Source: Microbispora catharanthi
Lineage (GTDB): Bacteria > Actinomycetota > Actinomycetes > Streptosporangiales > Streptosporangiaceae
Direction: 5' to 3'
Assembly: GCF_006334915.2 (NCBI RefSeq)
Contig: NZ_VDMA02000001.1
Location: 434,001 to 498,000, forward strand
Length of the DNA stretch: 64,000 nt
The notes beneath the pieces are model-generated. The model was given only the letters and a program-made list of their open reading frames with translations, had not been told where the DNA came from and made no database searches. Positions 25,061-33,215 of the stretch are shown here, in pieces. Position 1 is the stretch's first letter, and every line of letters begins with the position of its first letter. Position numbers and translations under genes: made by a program.

Positions 25061-25384
25061 TCAGGACACGCACACGCAGAACTCGTTGCCTTCGGGATCC
25101 CGCCAGACCTGCCAGAGATCCTCGTGCATCTCCCCCGCCGGGGTGGCTCCGAGCGCGGCGGCGCGGGCGACCGCGTCGGCGAAGTCATCGGTGACCAGAT
25201 CCAGGTGGATGCGGTTCTTCACGGTCTTGGGTTCGGGGACCCGCTGCAGGGCCAGATCGGGACCGAGGCTGATCCAGTCGTCCTCACGACGGGTGATGTC
25301 CCGCTCCAGCAGCCGGCTCCAGAACCCGGCCAGCCCGTCGAGGTCGTTGGCGTCGATGACCACGCCACCCACGCGAATGCTCAT
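25061..25384 (-). CDS. VOC-fold (glyoxalase-like) protein
   Basis: 107 residues from ATG 25384, with AGGGA 8 bases upstream. It is a single VOC unit pair: GGVVIDANDLDGLAGFWSRLL, RIHLDLVTDDFADAVARA and VWRDPEGNEFCVCVS. The DPEGNEFC ending is typical of the Glyoxalase_6 group. Divergent from the GNAT gene at 25496. Specific function unknown. Confidence 0.88.
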   Translation of the reverse strand: MSIRVGGVVIDANDLDGLAGFWSRLLERDITRREDDWISLGPDLALQRVPEPKTVKNRIHLDLVTDDFADAVARAAALGATPAGEMHEDLWQVWRDPEGNEFCVCVS

Positions 25385-25495
25385 ACTTCCCTCTCGGCGT
25401 ACGGATCGATCATGTCCGGGCCCGTTGTCCAGGCCGGCCCGGATCTCGACCATGGCAGAAGGAGGATCTTCCGAGGAAGGCGAGGGGACGCGAGC

Positions 25496-25990
25496 ATGAG
25501 CCCGGTTGTCATACGCCGTCTCAGCGGTGAGGACTGGCGTACCTGGCGCCGTCTGCGTCTGGCGGCACTCGCCGACGCGCCCGGCATCTTCCACGGAGAC
25601 CTGGAGGAGGAGCGGGCCTACGACGAGGCGCGGTGGCGGGCGTGGACCGGGGACGGTGTCAAGGTGGCCGCCTTCGACGCGGACGTGCCTGTGGGGGTGG
25701 CCGCGGGGCGTGTCCCGGCAGACCGGGCCGGGGCCGTGGAACTCTTCGGCATGTGGGTGCGTCCCCGGCTCAGAGGCGGGCGGATCGCCGAGCGGCTGGC
25801 ACTGGAGGTGGTGGCCTGGGCGCGCGAGACAGGACGTTCCCGAGTGGAGCTGTGGGTCATCTCGGGCAACCATTCGGCCGAACGCGTCTACCGGCGGCTC
25901 GGATTCCACGGCACGGGCGAATACGAAGTCCATCCGCGTGACCCCGGCCTGCGCAAGTACGTCATGGCCAAGGGCGTCGGCGAAGGGTGA
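25496..25990 (+). CDS. GNAT-family N-acetyltransferase
   Basis: 164 residues from ATG 25496 (GAGGGGA about 9 bases upstream). The acetyl-CoA loop VRPRLRGGRIAERLALEVV and the closing VISGNHSAERVYRRLGF are diagnostic of GNAT. The N-terminal half (RLRLAALADAPGIF) is typical of family members acting on small amines or protein N-termini. Divergent from the VOC gene; the substrate is not predictable. Confidence 0.9.
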   Translation: MSPVVIRRLSGEDWRTWRRLRLAALADAPGIFHGDLEEERAYDEARWRAWTGDGVKVAAFDADVPVGVAAGRVPADRAGAVELFGMWVRPRLRGGRIAERLALEVVAWARETGRSRVELWVISGNHSAERVYRRLGFHGTGEYEVHPRDPGLRKYVMAKGVGEG

Positions 25991-26119
25991 CCACTGCTCC
26001 CCCGGTCGCTCGCACGGGTGATGCCGGCGACGCCGTTCCTGCGCGTCTGCAGCGCGTGCGCGCCCGTGGCCGCGACGATCGGGATCGAGCCACCCCGTCG
26101 GTGCGCCTCGGAGGCACGC

Positions 26120-26263
26120 TCACACGTCGCGGCGCCTCACCACGAACACGGCGAGCGCGACCGCGATCAGCGGCCCGAGCACGTACACGATCCAGGAGCC
26201 GGGGACCGCGGCGCTGTGCCGCGGGCCGCGCGGGTGGCGGTGGAAGGGCGCCGTGGGCGGCAC
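26120..26263 (-). CDS. possible 47-residue single-span membrane protein
   Basis: From GTG 26263, codon third positions are nearly all G or C. The C-terminal 25 residues form a strong hydrophobic helix (IVYVLGPLIAVALAVFVV) followed by RRRD, the pattern of a single transmembrane span with a cytosolic basic tail. No ribosome site is obvious and no relatives are recognised. The rest of 25991-26418 shows nothing else. Confidence 0.35.
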   Translation of the reverse strand: MPPTAPFHRHPRGPRHSAAVPGSWIVYVLGPLIAVALAVFVVRRRDV

Positions 26264-26418
26264 TCGCGCGGGCCCGGTTGGCCCCTGGGCGTACGTCCCC
26301 GGGCCGATGCCGCGTGGGCGACGGCCGGTTAGCCTCGGGGCATGGACCCCGTAACGGCCACCCCGTTGGCTGCGCGCGTCGCCTACCGCGGCCTTGCTCC
26401 CGGGAGGGCACACCGCCG

Positions 26419-27606
26419 ATGACGAGAACGAAGGCCATGGCGTGGGCGGGGGGCGCCTCCTACCTCCTCATGGTGGGTCTGCTGGTGTGGGGCGCGCCGC
26501 GGGCGCCGGGCACGGTCCACGCCGCCGGTTCCCTGCTGGCCGCGAGCCTGCTCGCCGGCATGGTGCGGCGGATGCCGCTGTCGGCTCTGGCGATGACGCT
26601 CATCGGATTCACCGCCGTGGTCGTGGGCCCGTCGAGCTCCGCCTATGAGAGGCTGACGGCGTCGTATCCGAGCCAGTTCCTGTCGTATCTGGCAGTGGAC
26701 CTCGTCCTGGGCTTCGTCGTCGCCACCTGCGCGCGATGGGCTTCGATCGTCGCCGTGGCCGTGTCTTTCACCGTGCAACTCCTGGTGATCGGCGGCTTCA
26801 CGTACGGGGGGGACCTGATCGCCAACGGGGTGATCGCCCTCCTGGCCATGGCCGCGGCCTGCATGGCCGGTCTGCTGACCCGGGAACGCCGCGAGCACGC
26901 GGCGGCGCTGCGTTCGCAGGAGGTGGCCGAGGCCGTGACCGCGGAACGGCTGCGGATCGCGCGGGAGTTGCATGACATGGTCGCGCACAGCATCGGCATC
27001 ATCGCCATCCAGGCCGGTGTGGGGAGCCGGGTCATCGAGACCCAGCCGTCGGAGGCCGGCGAGGCGCTGCGCACCATCGAGGCCACCAGCAGGCAGACCC
27101 TGTCGAGCCTTCGGCGCACGCTTGTGGCGCTGCGTCAGGCCGACGGGGGCGCGATCGGGTCGGAGCGGTCACCGCTCGCCCCCTCGCCGGGCCTGGCGAA
27201 CGTCGAACAACTGGCGGCGGCGACCGGGGGCGCGGGGGTACGCGTCGACGTGCGCCGCAGCGGGCAGCAACGTCCTTTGCCGGCCGACATCGATCTTGCC
27301 GCCTACCGCATCGTGCAGGAGGCGTTGACCAACGTGGTCCGCCACGCGGACACCGGCTATTGCCGGGTGGCCGTCGACTTCGGGGATGAGGAGCTGTCCG
27401 TGGAGGTCGTCGACGACGGGTGCGGCGCCACCTGGAACGGATCGGCAGCCCGACCGGCTCAGGGCTTCGGCATCGTCGGCATGCGGGAGCGGGTCGGCCT
27501 GCTCGGCGGCCACCTGAGCGCCGGGCCGCGCCCCGAGGGCGGTTTCCGGGTAGCGGCCCGGCTGCCGCTGCCCGAACCCGCCGAAGTCGCGGTGGAGGCC
27601 CGATGA
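26419..27606 (+). CDS. NarL-type two-component sensor histidine kinase
   Basis: 395 residues from ATG 26419. Five or six hydrophobic segments fill residues 10-150; the phospho-acceptor is H185 in IARELHDMVAHSIGI (HisKA_3). The ATPase N-box is near residues 296-311 (RIVQEALTNVVRHA), and the G-box GFGIVGMRERV is near the end. It senses at the membrane and passes phosphate to the response regulator encoded by the overlapping next gene. The signal is unknown. Confidence 0.93.
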   Translation: MTRTKAMAWAGGASYLLMVGLLVWGAPRAPGTVHAAGSLLAASLLAGMVRRMPLSALAMTLIGFTAVVVGPSSSAYERLTASYPSQFLSYLAVDLVLGFVVATCARWASIVAVAVSFTVQLLVIGGFTYGGDLIANGVIALLAMAAACMAGLLTRERREHAAALRSQEVAEAVTAERLRIARELHDMVAHSIGIIAIQAGVGSRVIETQPSEAGEALRTIEATSRQTLSSLRRTLVALRQADGGAIGSERSPLAPSPGLANVEQLAAATGGAGVRVDVRRSGQQRPLPADIDLAAYRIVQEALTNVVRHADTGYCRVAVDFGDEELSVEVVDDGCGATWNGSAARPAQGFGIVGMRERVGLLGGHLSAGPRPEGGFRVAARLPLPEPAEVAVEAR

Positions 27607-28265
27607 CGGTCCGGATCCTGCTCGCCGACGACCAGCCGCTGGTGCGGTCCGGGCTGCGCGTGCTCATAGCCGACCACCCCGACCTGGAAGTCGTCGGTGA
27701 GGCCGCCACGGGCTCCGAAGCGGTCCGGCTCGTCGGCGACCTCGGCCCCGACGTGGTGGTGATGGACATCAGGATGCCCGGCATGGACGGGATCGAGGCG
27801 ACCCGCCGGATCATGGCCGGCGCGGCGACGACCCGCGTTCTCATCCTGACCACCTTCGACGAGGACGACCACGTTTACGGCGCGCTCCGGGCCGGCGCGA
27901 GCGGCTTCGTGGTCAAGGACATGGCGCTGGATGACATCCTCTCGGCGATCCGCGTGGTCGCCGCCGGCGACGCGCTGATCGCGCCGAGTGTGACGCGCCG
28001 TCTGATCGCGGACTTCGTCGGACGCCCCGGCGCCGCCCCCGAGCGCTCCCCGCGGCCTGTCGAGGGAATCACCGAGCGGGAGCGGGAAGTGCTGACCCTG
28101 ATCGGACGCGGCCGGTCGAACACCGAGATCGCGGAGGACCTCTTCATCACGGTGGCCACGGCCAAGTCGCACGTGTCACGGCTGCTCACCAAACTGGGCG
28201 CCAGGGACCGGGTCCAGCTCGTGATCTCCGCCTACGAGATGGGGCTCGTGACGCTGCCGCGCTGA
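27603..28265 (+). CDS. NarL/LuxR-type response regulator
   Basis: 220 residues from ATG 27603 (ATGA overlap with the kinase stop). The receiver has the acid pair DD at 9-10, phospho-acceptor D55 in VVVMDIRMPGMDG, a Thr in LILTTFDEDD, and a Lys in GFVVKDM. The LuxR helix-turn-helix (ITEREREVLTLIGRGRSNTEIAEDLF) is near the C-terminus. It is the cognate partner of the 26419 kinase. Target genes are not obvious in the window. Confidence 0.94.
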   Translation: MTVRILLADDQPLVRSGLRVLIADHPDLEVVGEAATGSEAVRLVGDLGPDVVVMDIRMPGMDGIEATRRIMAGAATTRVLILTTFDEDDHVYGALRAGASGFVVKDMALDDILSAIRVVAAGDALIAPSVTRRLIADFVGRPGAAPERSPRPVEGITEREREVLTLIGRGRSNTEIAEDLFITVATAKSHVSRLLTKLGARDRVQLVISAYEMGLVTLPR

Positions 28266-28303
28266 TGGCGTCCTCCCCCGGCGGAGCTGGACGCGGGTGT
28301 TCC

Positions 28304-28753
28304 TCACTGCCCGTCCTCACCGGGGCCGGGGGGTGGTGTGGATGCGGTCATCCGTTCGATGATCTTCTTCAGTGCGCTGTTCAGGTGGCGCCGCTCCTCG
28401 TCGGTGAGGGTCGCGGTGGCGTGTTCGGCCAGCAGGCGCCTGGCCTCGGCGATCGGCTGTTGCGCGGCGCGGGCCTTCGGGGTCAGGTGCAGCCGGACGA
28501 GCCTGCCGTCCACCGGGTCGCGGCGCCGCACGAGCAGTCCGGCCGCCTCCATCCGGGTGGCGGTGTTGACGACGGTCGGGGTGGTGACCTGCAGGCGGGC
28601 CGCCAGCTCTCCCGGCGTCAGCCCGTCGGTCTCCCACAGGACCTCCAGCACGAGGTTCTGGCCCACGCGCACGCCGTGGCGGCTCATGGCCTCGTCCGCC
28701 GCCGCCCGTAACAGCTTCTGCGCCCGCGTGAGCAGCCTCAGCACTTCAGTCAC
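28304..28753 (-). CDS. MarR-family regulator
   Basis: 149 residues from ATG 28753. The winged helix (LTPGELAARLQVTTPTVVNTATRMEAAGLLVRRRDPVDGRLVRLHLT) with its DxR wing is characteristic. It is divergent from the epimerase gene, whose promoter holds the inverted repeat at 28798-28814. It probably controls that gene and itself. Confidence 0.9.
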   Translation of the reverse strand: MTEVLRLLTRAQKLLRAAADEAMSRHGVRVGQNLVLEVLWETDGLTPGELAARLQVTTPTVVNTATRMEAAGLLVRRRDPVDGRLVRLHLTPKARAAQQPIAEARRLLAEHATATLTDEERRHLNSALKKIIERMTASTPPPGPGEDGQ

Positions 28754-28773
28754 CTGGCCATCCTACGATTCGT

Positions 28774-28814
28774 TTGCCTGCTAGCGATCTCACTGTTAAG
28801 CTGATCATTAGCTT
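28774..28814 (+). promoter_or_regulatory. epimerase promoter with candidate MarR operator
   Basis: TTGCCT 28774-28779, 17-base spacer, TAAGCT 28797-28802. An inverted repeat AAGCT-GATCATT-AGCTT (28798-28814) overlaps the -10, well placed for repression. Confidence 0.55.
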
Positions 28815-28837
28815 GCTATCGACTTGGAGGGATCCGG

Positions 28838-29869
28838 ATGATCCTCGTGACAGGCGGCCGCGGCTTCATCGGCGCGCACACCGTGCGGGCCCTGCTCGAC
28901 CTCGGCGAACGCTGTGTGCTCGGCCAGCGGGCGGCGGGACCGCCGCCGGCCCTCGTGCGCGAGCGGGAGGTGCGGGACGGGCGGGCCGTGGTGGAGCGGA
29001 TGGACTGCACCGACCTCGACAGCGTCCTGGCGGTCGGCAGGCGTCACCGCGTCACCGGCATCGTGCACCTGGCCGCGGCGGGGATGGGCGCGTCGGCGCC
29101 GCTGGACGAACTGTCGGCGAACACGGCAGGGCTGTTCACCGTGCTGCGCGCCGCGCGGGAGTGGGGCGCCGGCCGCGTCGTCGTCGCGAGCACGATCGGC
29201 GTGTACGCGGGGGTCGCGGACCCGGCCCTCCGCGAGGACGCGCCCTTGCCGGTCGCGAGCCCGCATCCGATCCCGGCCGGCAAGAAGATCGCAGAAGTCG
29301 TCGCCGACGTCGCCGCGTCATCCGGGCTCGACGTGGTCGCCGCCCGGATCGGGGCGATCTGGGGCCCGTTGGGCAGGCCGTCCTCGCCGTTCTTCGCCGC
29401 TCCCCGGCTCGTCCATGCCGCCGCGCGGCACGCGGCGGCGGACGGCGGCGCGAGCGTCTCCCCGGCCTCCCCTGCCGCCTGCGCGGCGGAAGCCCAGGCC
29501 ACCGGTGAGGGCGGCGTGCCAGGCGAGGCGGCGCCTTCCTACGCGGGGGACGCGATCGACATGTGTTACGCGCGCGACTGCGGGCGGGCCCTCGCGCTCC
29601 TGCAGACGACCGCGACGCTGCGCCACCGCACCTACAACGTCGGCGGCGGCCGGTCCGTCGCCAACCAGGAGGTCGCCGCCGCCATCGGCAGGGCCGTACC
29701 GGGGGCGGCCCCTGCGCTGCGTCCCGGGCGCTCCCCTGGCGTGCCCGCCATAGACGCCTGTCTCGACATCTCCCGGCTGCGGGAGGACACCGGCTACGCC
29801 CCCGAGTACGACCTCGACCGCGCCGTGGCCGACTACGTCGGCTGGCTGCGGGCGGGCAACCCCCGCTGA
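28838..29869 (+). CDS. NAD-dependent epimerase/dehydratase (extended SDR) lacking the active-site Tyr
   Basis: 343 residues from ATG 28838 with a GGAGGG site. The NAD-binding TGGRGFIGAHTVRALL motif opens the protein, and HLAAAGMGA and STIGVY are in place. Where YxxxK should stand, the sequence reads HPIPAGKK, so no Tyr lies four residues before either Lys. A low-complexity Ala/Ser insertion follows near 205-230. It may bind NAD without normal epimerase chemistry, for example as a reductase-like or regulatory protein. The MarR gene is divergent. Confidence 0.82.
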   Translation: MILVTGGRGFIGAHTVRALLDLGERCVLGQRAAGPPPALVREREVRDGRAVVERMDCTDLDSVLAVGRRHRVTGIVHLAAAGMGASAPLDELSANTAGLFTVLRAAREWGAGRVVVASTIGVYAGVADPALREDAPLPVASPHPIPAGKKIAEVVADVAASSGLDVVAARIGAIWGPLGRPSSPFFAAPRLVHAAARHAAADGGASVSPASPAACAAEAQATGEGGVPGEAAPSYAGDAIDMCYARDCGRALALLQTTATLRHRTYNVGGGRSVANQEVAAAIGRAVPGAAPALRPGRSPGVPAIDACLDISRLREDTGYAPEYDLDRAVADYVGWLRAGNPR

Positions 29870-29895
29870 TCGCCGCGCACGGGATAATGCCGGGC

Positions 29896-30603
29896 ATGTA
29901 CCGGGAGAGGGTGTCGCGTGTGCCGGACGCGGTGCTGTGGTGGAGCACCTCCCCCGGCTCCGCGACCGCCGAGCGGCGCGTGCTGCCGGACGGGTGCATG
30001 GACGTGATCTGGGCGGACGGCGCGTTGCTGGTGGCGGGCCCGGACACCGCCGCGCACGTGGTGACCGACCGGCCCGGCGCCCGCTACGTGGGGCTGCGCT
30101 TCGGCCCGGGCACCGGCCCGGTGGTCTTCGGGGTCCCGGCACACGAACTGCGCGACCTGAGGGTGCCGCTGGCCGACCTGTGGCCGGGCGCCGAGGCGCG
30201 GCGGCTGACGGAGCGAGCGGGCGAGGCCGCCGATGCGGGCCCTCCTCTGGGCGCGGTGCTGGAGGAGGAGGCCGCGCACCGGCTGGGCGCGGCGCCCCGC
30301 CCCGTCGACTCCGCCCTCGTCGGCGCCGTCGTCGAAGGCGTGCGCGCGGGCCTGCCGGTCGCACGGATCGCCGCCGACGCGGGGATCGGCGAGCGGCGGC
30401 TGCACCGCCGGTGCCTGGACGCGTTCGGGTACGGGCCGCGGACGCTCGGCCGCATCCTGAGGATGAACCGGGCGGTGGACCTGGCCCGCGGGGGCACGCC
30501 GCCGGCCACGGTGGCCGCCGTGGCCGGGTACGCCGACCAGGCCCACCTGTCTCGTGAGGTGAGGTCGCTGACCGGCGTGACCCTCGGCGCGCTGACCCGC
30601 TGA
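29896..30603 (+). CDS. AraC-family regulator with DUF6597-like N-terminal domain
   Basis: 235 residues from ATG 29896 (three more if ATG 29887 is used). GATAAT at 29883-29888 stands 7 bases before 29896, which suggests a leaderless start. The N-terminal half (VLPDGCMDVIW, VGLRFGPGTGP) is the sensor domain common in actinobacterial AraC proteins; the C-terminal half holds two helix-turn-helix units (IAADAGIGERRLHRRC and AAVAGYADQAHLSREV). It converges on the VOC gene at 30629, a pairing that often marks antibiotic or aldehyde response. Confidence 0.88.
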   Translation: MYRERVSRVPDAVLWWSTSPGSATAERRVLPDGCMDVIWADGALLVAGPDTAAHVVTDRPGARYVGLRFGPGTGPVVFGVPAHELRDLRVPLADLWPGAEARRLTERAGEAADAGPPLGAVLEEEAAHRLGAAPRPVDSALVGAVVEGVRAGLPVARIAADAGIGERRLHRRCLDAFGYGPRTLGRILRMNRAVDLARGGTPPATVAAVAGYADQAHLSREVRSLTGVTLGALTR

Positions 30604-30628
30604 GCAGCTGGCCTGCTGAGCTGGGCCG

Positions 30629-31036
30629 TCAGCCGGTGGGCAGGGCGGCGAACAGGTCCACGCCGTTGCCGTCGGGGTCGTGCACCGTCGCGTAGCGCTG
30701 CCCCCAGAACGCGTCCCACGGCGGCAGGTGTCCCTCGTATCCGGCCTCGACCAGGCCCGCGTACAGGCGGTCGACCTCCTCGGGGCCGTCGCAGCGGAAG
30801 GCGAGCCCCATGCGCGGCCCGCCGCTCGCGGGCGACCAGGAGGGGTCGAACGAACGGACGGTGGCGGTGGTGTCCCAAGCCAGGCGCAGCCCGCCGGGAA
30901 GGGTCACCTCGACGTGGGGTTCGGTGTCGGCGGAGGGCGGGATGTCCAGCCCGAGCCGACGGTAGAAGGACAGAGAGGCGGCCATGTCGGTTACGACCAG
31001 GCCGATGAGATCGAACGTTGGTGCCATGACGGCCAC
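30629..31036 (-). CDS. VOC-fold protein, bleomycin-resistance/glyoxalase type
   Basis: 135 residues from ATG 31036 (ATG 31027 is also possible; neither has a ribosome site). It shows FDLIGLVVTDMAASLSFYRRLGLD, then the ending FWGQRYATVHDPDGNGVDLFA. It is closely related to the VOC protein at 43519, sharing the FDAFWG-RYATV-DPDGNGVDL block. It may have been duplicated in the genome. Function unknown. Confidence 0.88.
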   Translation of the reverse strand: MAVMAPTFDLIGLVVTDMAASLSFYRRLGLDIPPSADTEPHVEVTLPGGLRLAWDTTATVRSFDPSWSPASGGPRMGLAFRCDGPEEVDRLYAGLVEAGYEGHLPPWDAFWGQRYATVHDPDGNGVDLFAALPTG

Positions 31037-31106
31037 GGTAGGAGGGGGGCCGGACCGCCGTCTTGAACGTATCGGACACCCGGCTCCGGACGCCCGTGCC
31101 GGACGC

Positions 31107-31424
31107 TCAGTGGGAGAAGGGCGTGACAGCCGTGACGGCGGTCACGGGGATCGGCCCGTAGATGTGGGGGAACGCCTCGTCCGTCCCTTCGGGAACCTCC
31201 CGCCTGACCGGGCAGCCGAGCCGGTCCTCGTCGATCTCCAACAGCACCAGGGGCTCGGTGACGTGGCGGTAGTAGCGGCCCGCCACGCCGCGCGCCTGGG
31301 CCAGGTCGGCCGAGGCGTGGATGTAGCCCTCCTCCTCCAGGGTCCGGCCGAGGGTCGAGACGCGGTATTCGCCGGTGATGACGGCCGCGTCCCAGTCGGC
31401 GGCCAGCGCGAGATGGAAGATCAT
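31107..31424 (-). CDS. DUF952-family protein
   Basis: 105 residues. The motifs MIFHLALAADW, EEGYIHASADLAQARGVAGRYY and EAFPHIYGPIP are the conserved blocks of DUF952, a small fold related to ADP-ribosyltransferase-like proteins, of unknown activity. Its ATG overlaps the TetR stop (ATGA), so it is translated as the last gene of the SMR-TetR unit. Confidence 0.88.
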   Translation of the reverse strand: MIFHLALAADWDAAVITGEYRVSTLGRTLEEEGYIHASADLAQARGVAGRYYRHVTEPLVLLEIDEDRLGCPVRREVPEGTDEAFPHIYGPIPVTAVTAVTPFSH

Positions 31425-32089
31425 GGGCCGACCCTAGCGGGCGGGCCGAGCCCGGCCAGCGCGCGGGCCACCGCCTCCCGGGCCCGCTGCCTGCCGTCGG
31501 GGCGGGCCTCGACGACCTCTTCCACCCACAGCCCCGACAGCAGACCGGCGACGAAGCGGACCTCCCCGGGCCCGCAGGGGTAGCCGGCGCCTTCCAGCAC
31601 CGCGGCGACGATGTCGTCGCAGCCGTCGGTCCAGGCGCGGGCGATGGCCTGCAGCGCCGGGTCGCGGCCCGCCTGCAGGTACAGCTCCCACAGGCCGAGC
31701 TGGCGCAGCCGGTCGGCGGCGTACACGCCGGTGAGGGTCTCGGCGACCGCGAGCGGAGTACGACCCGCCAGGTGGTCCACCGTCGCCCGCATTCGGGCGA
31801 GTTCGCGCTCGACCAGCAGGGCGAACGCCTCGGCCAGCAACTGGTCGCGGCTGGTGAAGTAGTAGGAGGTGGCGGCCAGAGGAAGACCTGCCCGGCGCGC
31901 GACGGCGCGGTGCGTCACGGCGGCGAAGCCGCCGTCGCCGAGCAGGTCGACGGCCGCGTCCAGCAGCGCCTCCCTGCGGCGTACGGCGCGCTCCTGCGGG
32001 CGCCGCGGCTGAGGCGAGACGGCCCGCGTCGCGACGCCGCGTGCGGGGGCCGCCGGCGGGACGGGTGCGGGCCGGTCCTGATCGGGCAC
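31421..32089 (-). CDS. TetR-family regulator, probably of the SMR efflux gene
   Basis: 222 residues from ATG 32089 with a Pro/Ala-rich first 35 residues, then the helix-turn-helix REALLDAAVDLLGDGGFAAVTHRAVARRAGLPLAATSYYFTSRDQL. The C-terminal domain has the TetR_C form typical of efflux repressors. It lies 107 bases downstream of the SMR gene in the same direction and overlaps the DUF952 gene. Autoregulation of the whole unit from the SMR promoter is likely. Confidence 0.87.
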   Translation of the reverse strand: MPDQDRPAPVPPAAPARGVATRAVSPQPRRPQERAVRRREALLDAAVDLLGDGGFAAVTHRAVARRAGLPLAATSYYFTSRDQLLAEAFALLVERELARMRATVDHLAGRTPLAVAETLTGVYAADRLRQLGLWELYLQAGRDPALQAIARAWTDGCDDIVAAVLEGAGYPCGPGEVRFVAGLLSGLWVEEVVEARPDGRQRAREAVARALAGLGPPARVGP

Positions 32090-32196
32090 GCCGTGATCCT
32101 CCCCTGGATCGTCGGGGCTCCGCCGTCGGGCGGGGAGCCGTCCGGATCACCCTTAGCGGGCGCGCGCCGCCGGGTCAAACGACCGGTGTCGCCCGG

Positions 32197-32520
32197 TCAG
32201 TGCGCGCCTGAGAGGTTGAGCACGGCGACCCCGGCGATGATCAGGGCGATGCCGGCGGCCTTGAGAAGGTTCATGTGCTCGCCGAGGAACAACGCGCCGA
32301 TCAGCGCGATCGCCGCGGTCCCGGTGCCCGCCCACACCGCGTACGCGATGCCGACGGGCATGCGGAGCTTGAGTGCCCAGGCCAGCAGGAGGAACGAGGC
32401 GATGTACCCGGCGGCGACCACGATGGTCCAGCCCCAGCGGGTCAGGCCCTCGCTGAGTTTGAGCGCGGAGGTGGCCAGGACCTCCGAGGCGATCGCGCCG
32501 ACGAGCAGGAGCCAGGCCAT
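32197..32520 (-). CDS. small multidrug resistance (SMR/EmrE-type) efflux protein
   Basis: 107 residues, four transmembrane helices. The essential Glu is in GAIASEVLATSALK (E13), and the helix-2 and helix-4 Gly-rich motifs and the IAYAVWAGTGTAAIALIG loop match EmrE/QacC drug/proton antiporters. It works as a dimer in the membrane, exporting quaternary ammonium or guanidinium compounds. An AT-rich promoter region lies at 32525-32570. It heads a unit with the TetR and DUF952 genes. Confidence 0.93.
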   Translation of the reverse strand: MAWLLLVGAIASEVLATSALKLSEGLTRWGWTIVVAAGYIASFLLLAWALKLRMPVGIAYAVWAGTGTAAIALIGALFLGEHMNLLKAAGIALIIAGVAVLNLSGAH

Positions 32521-32656
32521 GGGAACCTCTTCGATAAAAACGGTACGCTTGTCCCAATTTTACGTGGCAAGGCTCCGTAAAGCCATGGGCTAGCCGACCA
32601 GGCACTCCAGGCTTGTCGACCGCAGGTGCGCTGCAGGCGCGAGCGGTTCATCCGGG

Positions 32657-32821
32657 GTCACGCGGCTCGGCTTCGCGTTGATGCTGAAGTTCTCCGAGCT
32701 GGAAGCTCGTTTTCCCCGGCGCGAGGACATTCCCCGCGTCGCGATGGACTTCATGGCCGTGCAGGTCACGGTGGAGGGCGGCGCTGCCGGCGCGGGTGCC
32801 GCCAGCCTCGGTCTGCGGTGA
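32657..32821 (+). pseudogene. relic of a Tn3-family transposase N-terminal domain (DUF4158)
   Basis: Reading from 32657, the frame gives VTRLGFALMLKFSELEARFP, then RREDIPRVAMDFMAVQV before TGA 32819-32821. Tn3-family transposases of actinomycetes have a closely similar block (GFALMLKF-ELEARFP with AV-FVA-QV) near the N-terminus. No start, inverted repeats or remaining 900 residues are present, so this is a short leftover. Confidence 0.65.
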
Positions 32822-32990
32822 TGGCCGACGCGGCGCGTCCGGGTGCATGAGCCGGCCGCGCCCGCTTCGAAGGCCGCTGACCCCCAGCCGTCTCGATAAA
32901 ACGGGTTCAAAATTAGTCACCCCGTTTACTGGACAATTCCCGCACGCTATGGCCAGCGGCCGAGCGAATAGTCGGTGGCCGGAGAGATGC

Positions 32991-33131
32991 ATGATGAAAA
33001 TTGAGATGTCTATCTCGTTGCGCGAAGCGGCATTTCATGCCCTCGCCAATGGAGTCGACCTGCTGCCGACCCCGCTGACCTGGGGTGGACCATCGTGGAC
33101 GGCAGAACGAGTGCGTGACTTCGGCCAGTGA
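32991..33131 (+). CDS. small hypothetical ORF, 46 residues
   Basis: ATG 32991 has GGAGAG about 5 bases upstream. The product starts MMKIEMSISLREAAFHALAN and ends in SWTAERVRDFGQ. The DNA is more AT-rich than its surroundings. No relative is recognised; it could be a fragment brought in with the Tn3 debris. Confidence 0.35.
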   Translation: MMKIEMSISLREAAFHALANGVDLLPTPLTWGGPSWTAERVRDFGQ

Positions 33132-33202
33132 AGGTGGCCGTTTCGGCTTTTCCCGGCGGATGCGGGCGACGTGTGTGGGGACAAGCGTTTACGGCAGGCC
33201 GT

Positions 33203-33208
33203 TAGAGT
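33203..33208 (+). promoter_or_regulatory. -10 element of a leaderless amidase promoter
   Basis: TAGAGT ends 7 bases before ATG 33216, and there is no ribosome site, which predicts a leaderless transcript. Confidence 0.4.
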
Positions 33209-33215
33209 CAACTCC

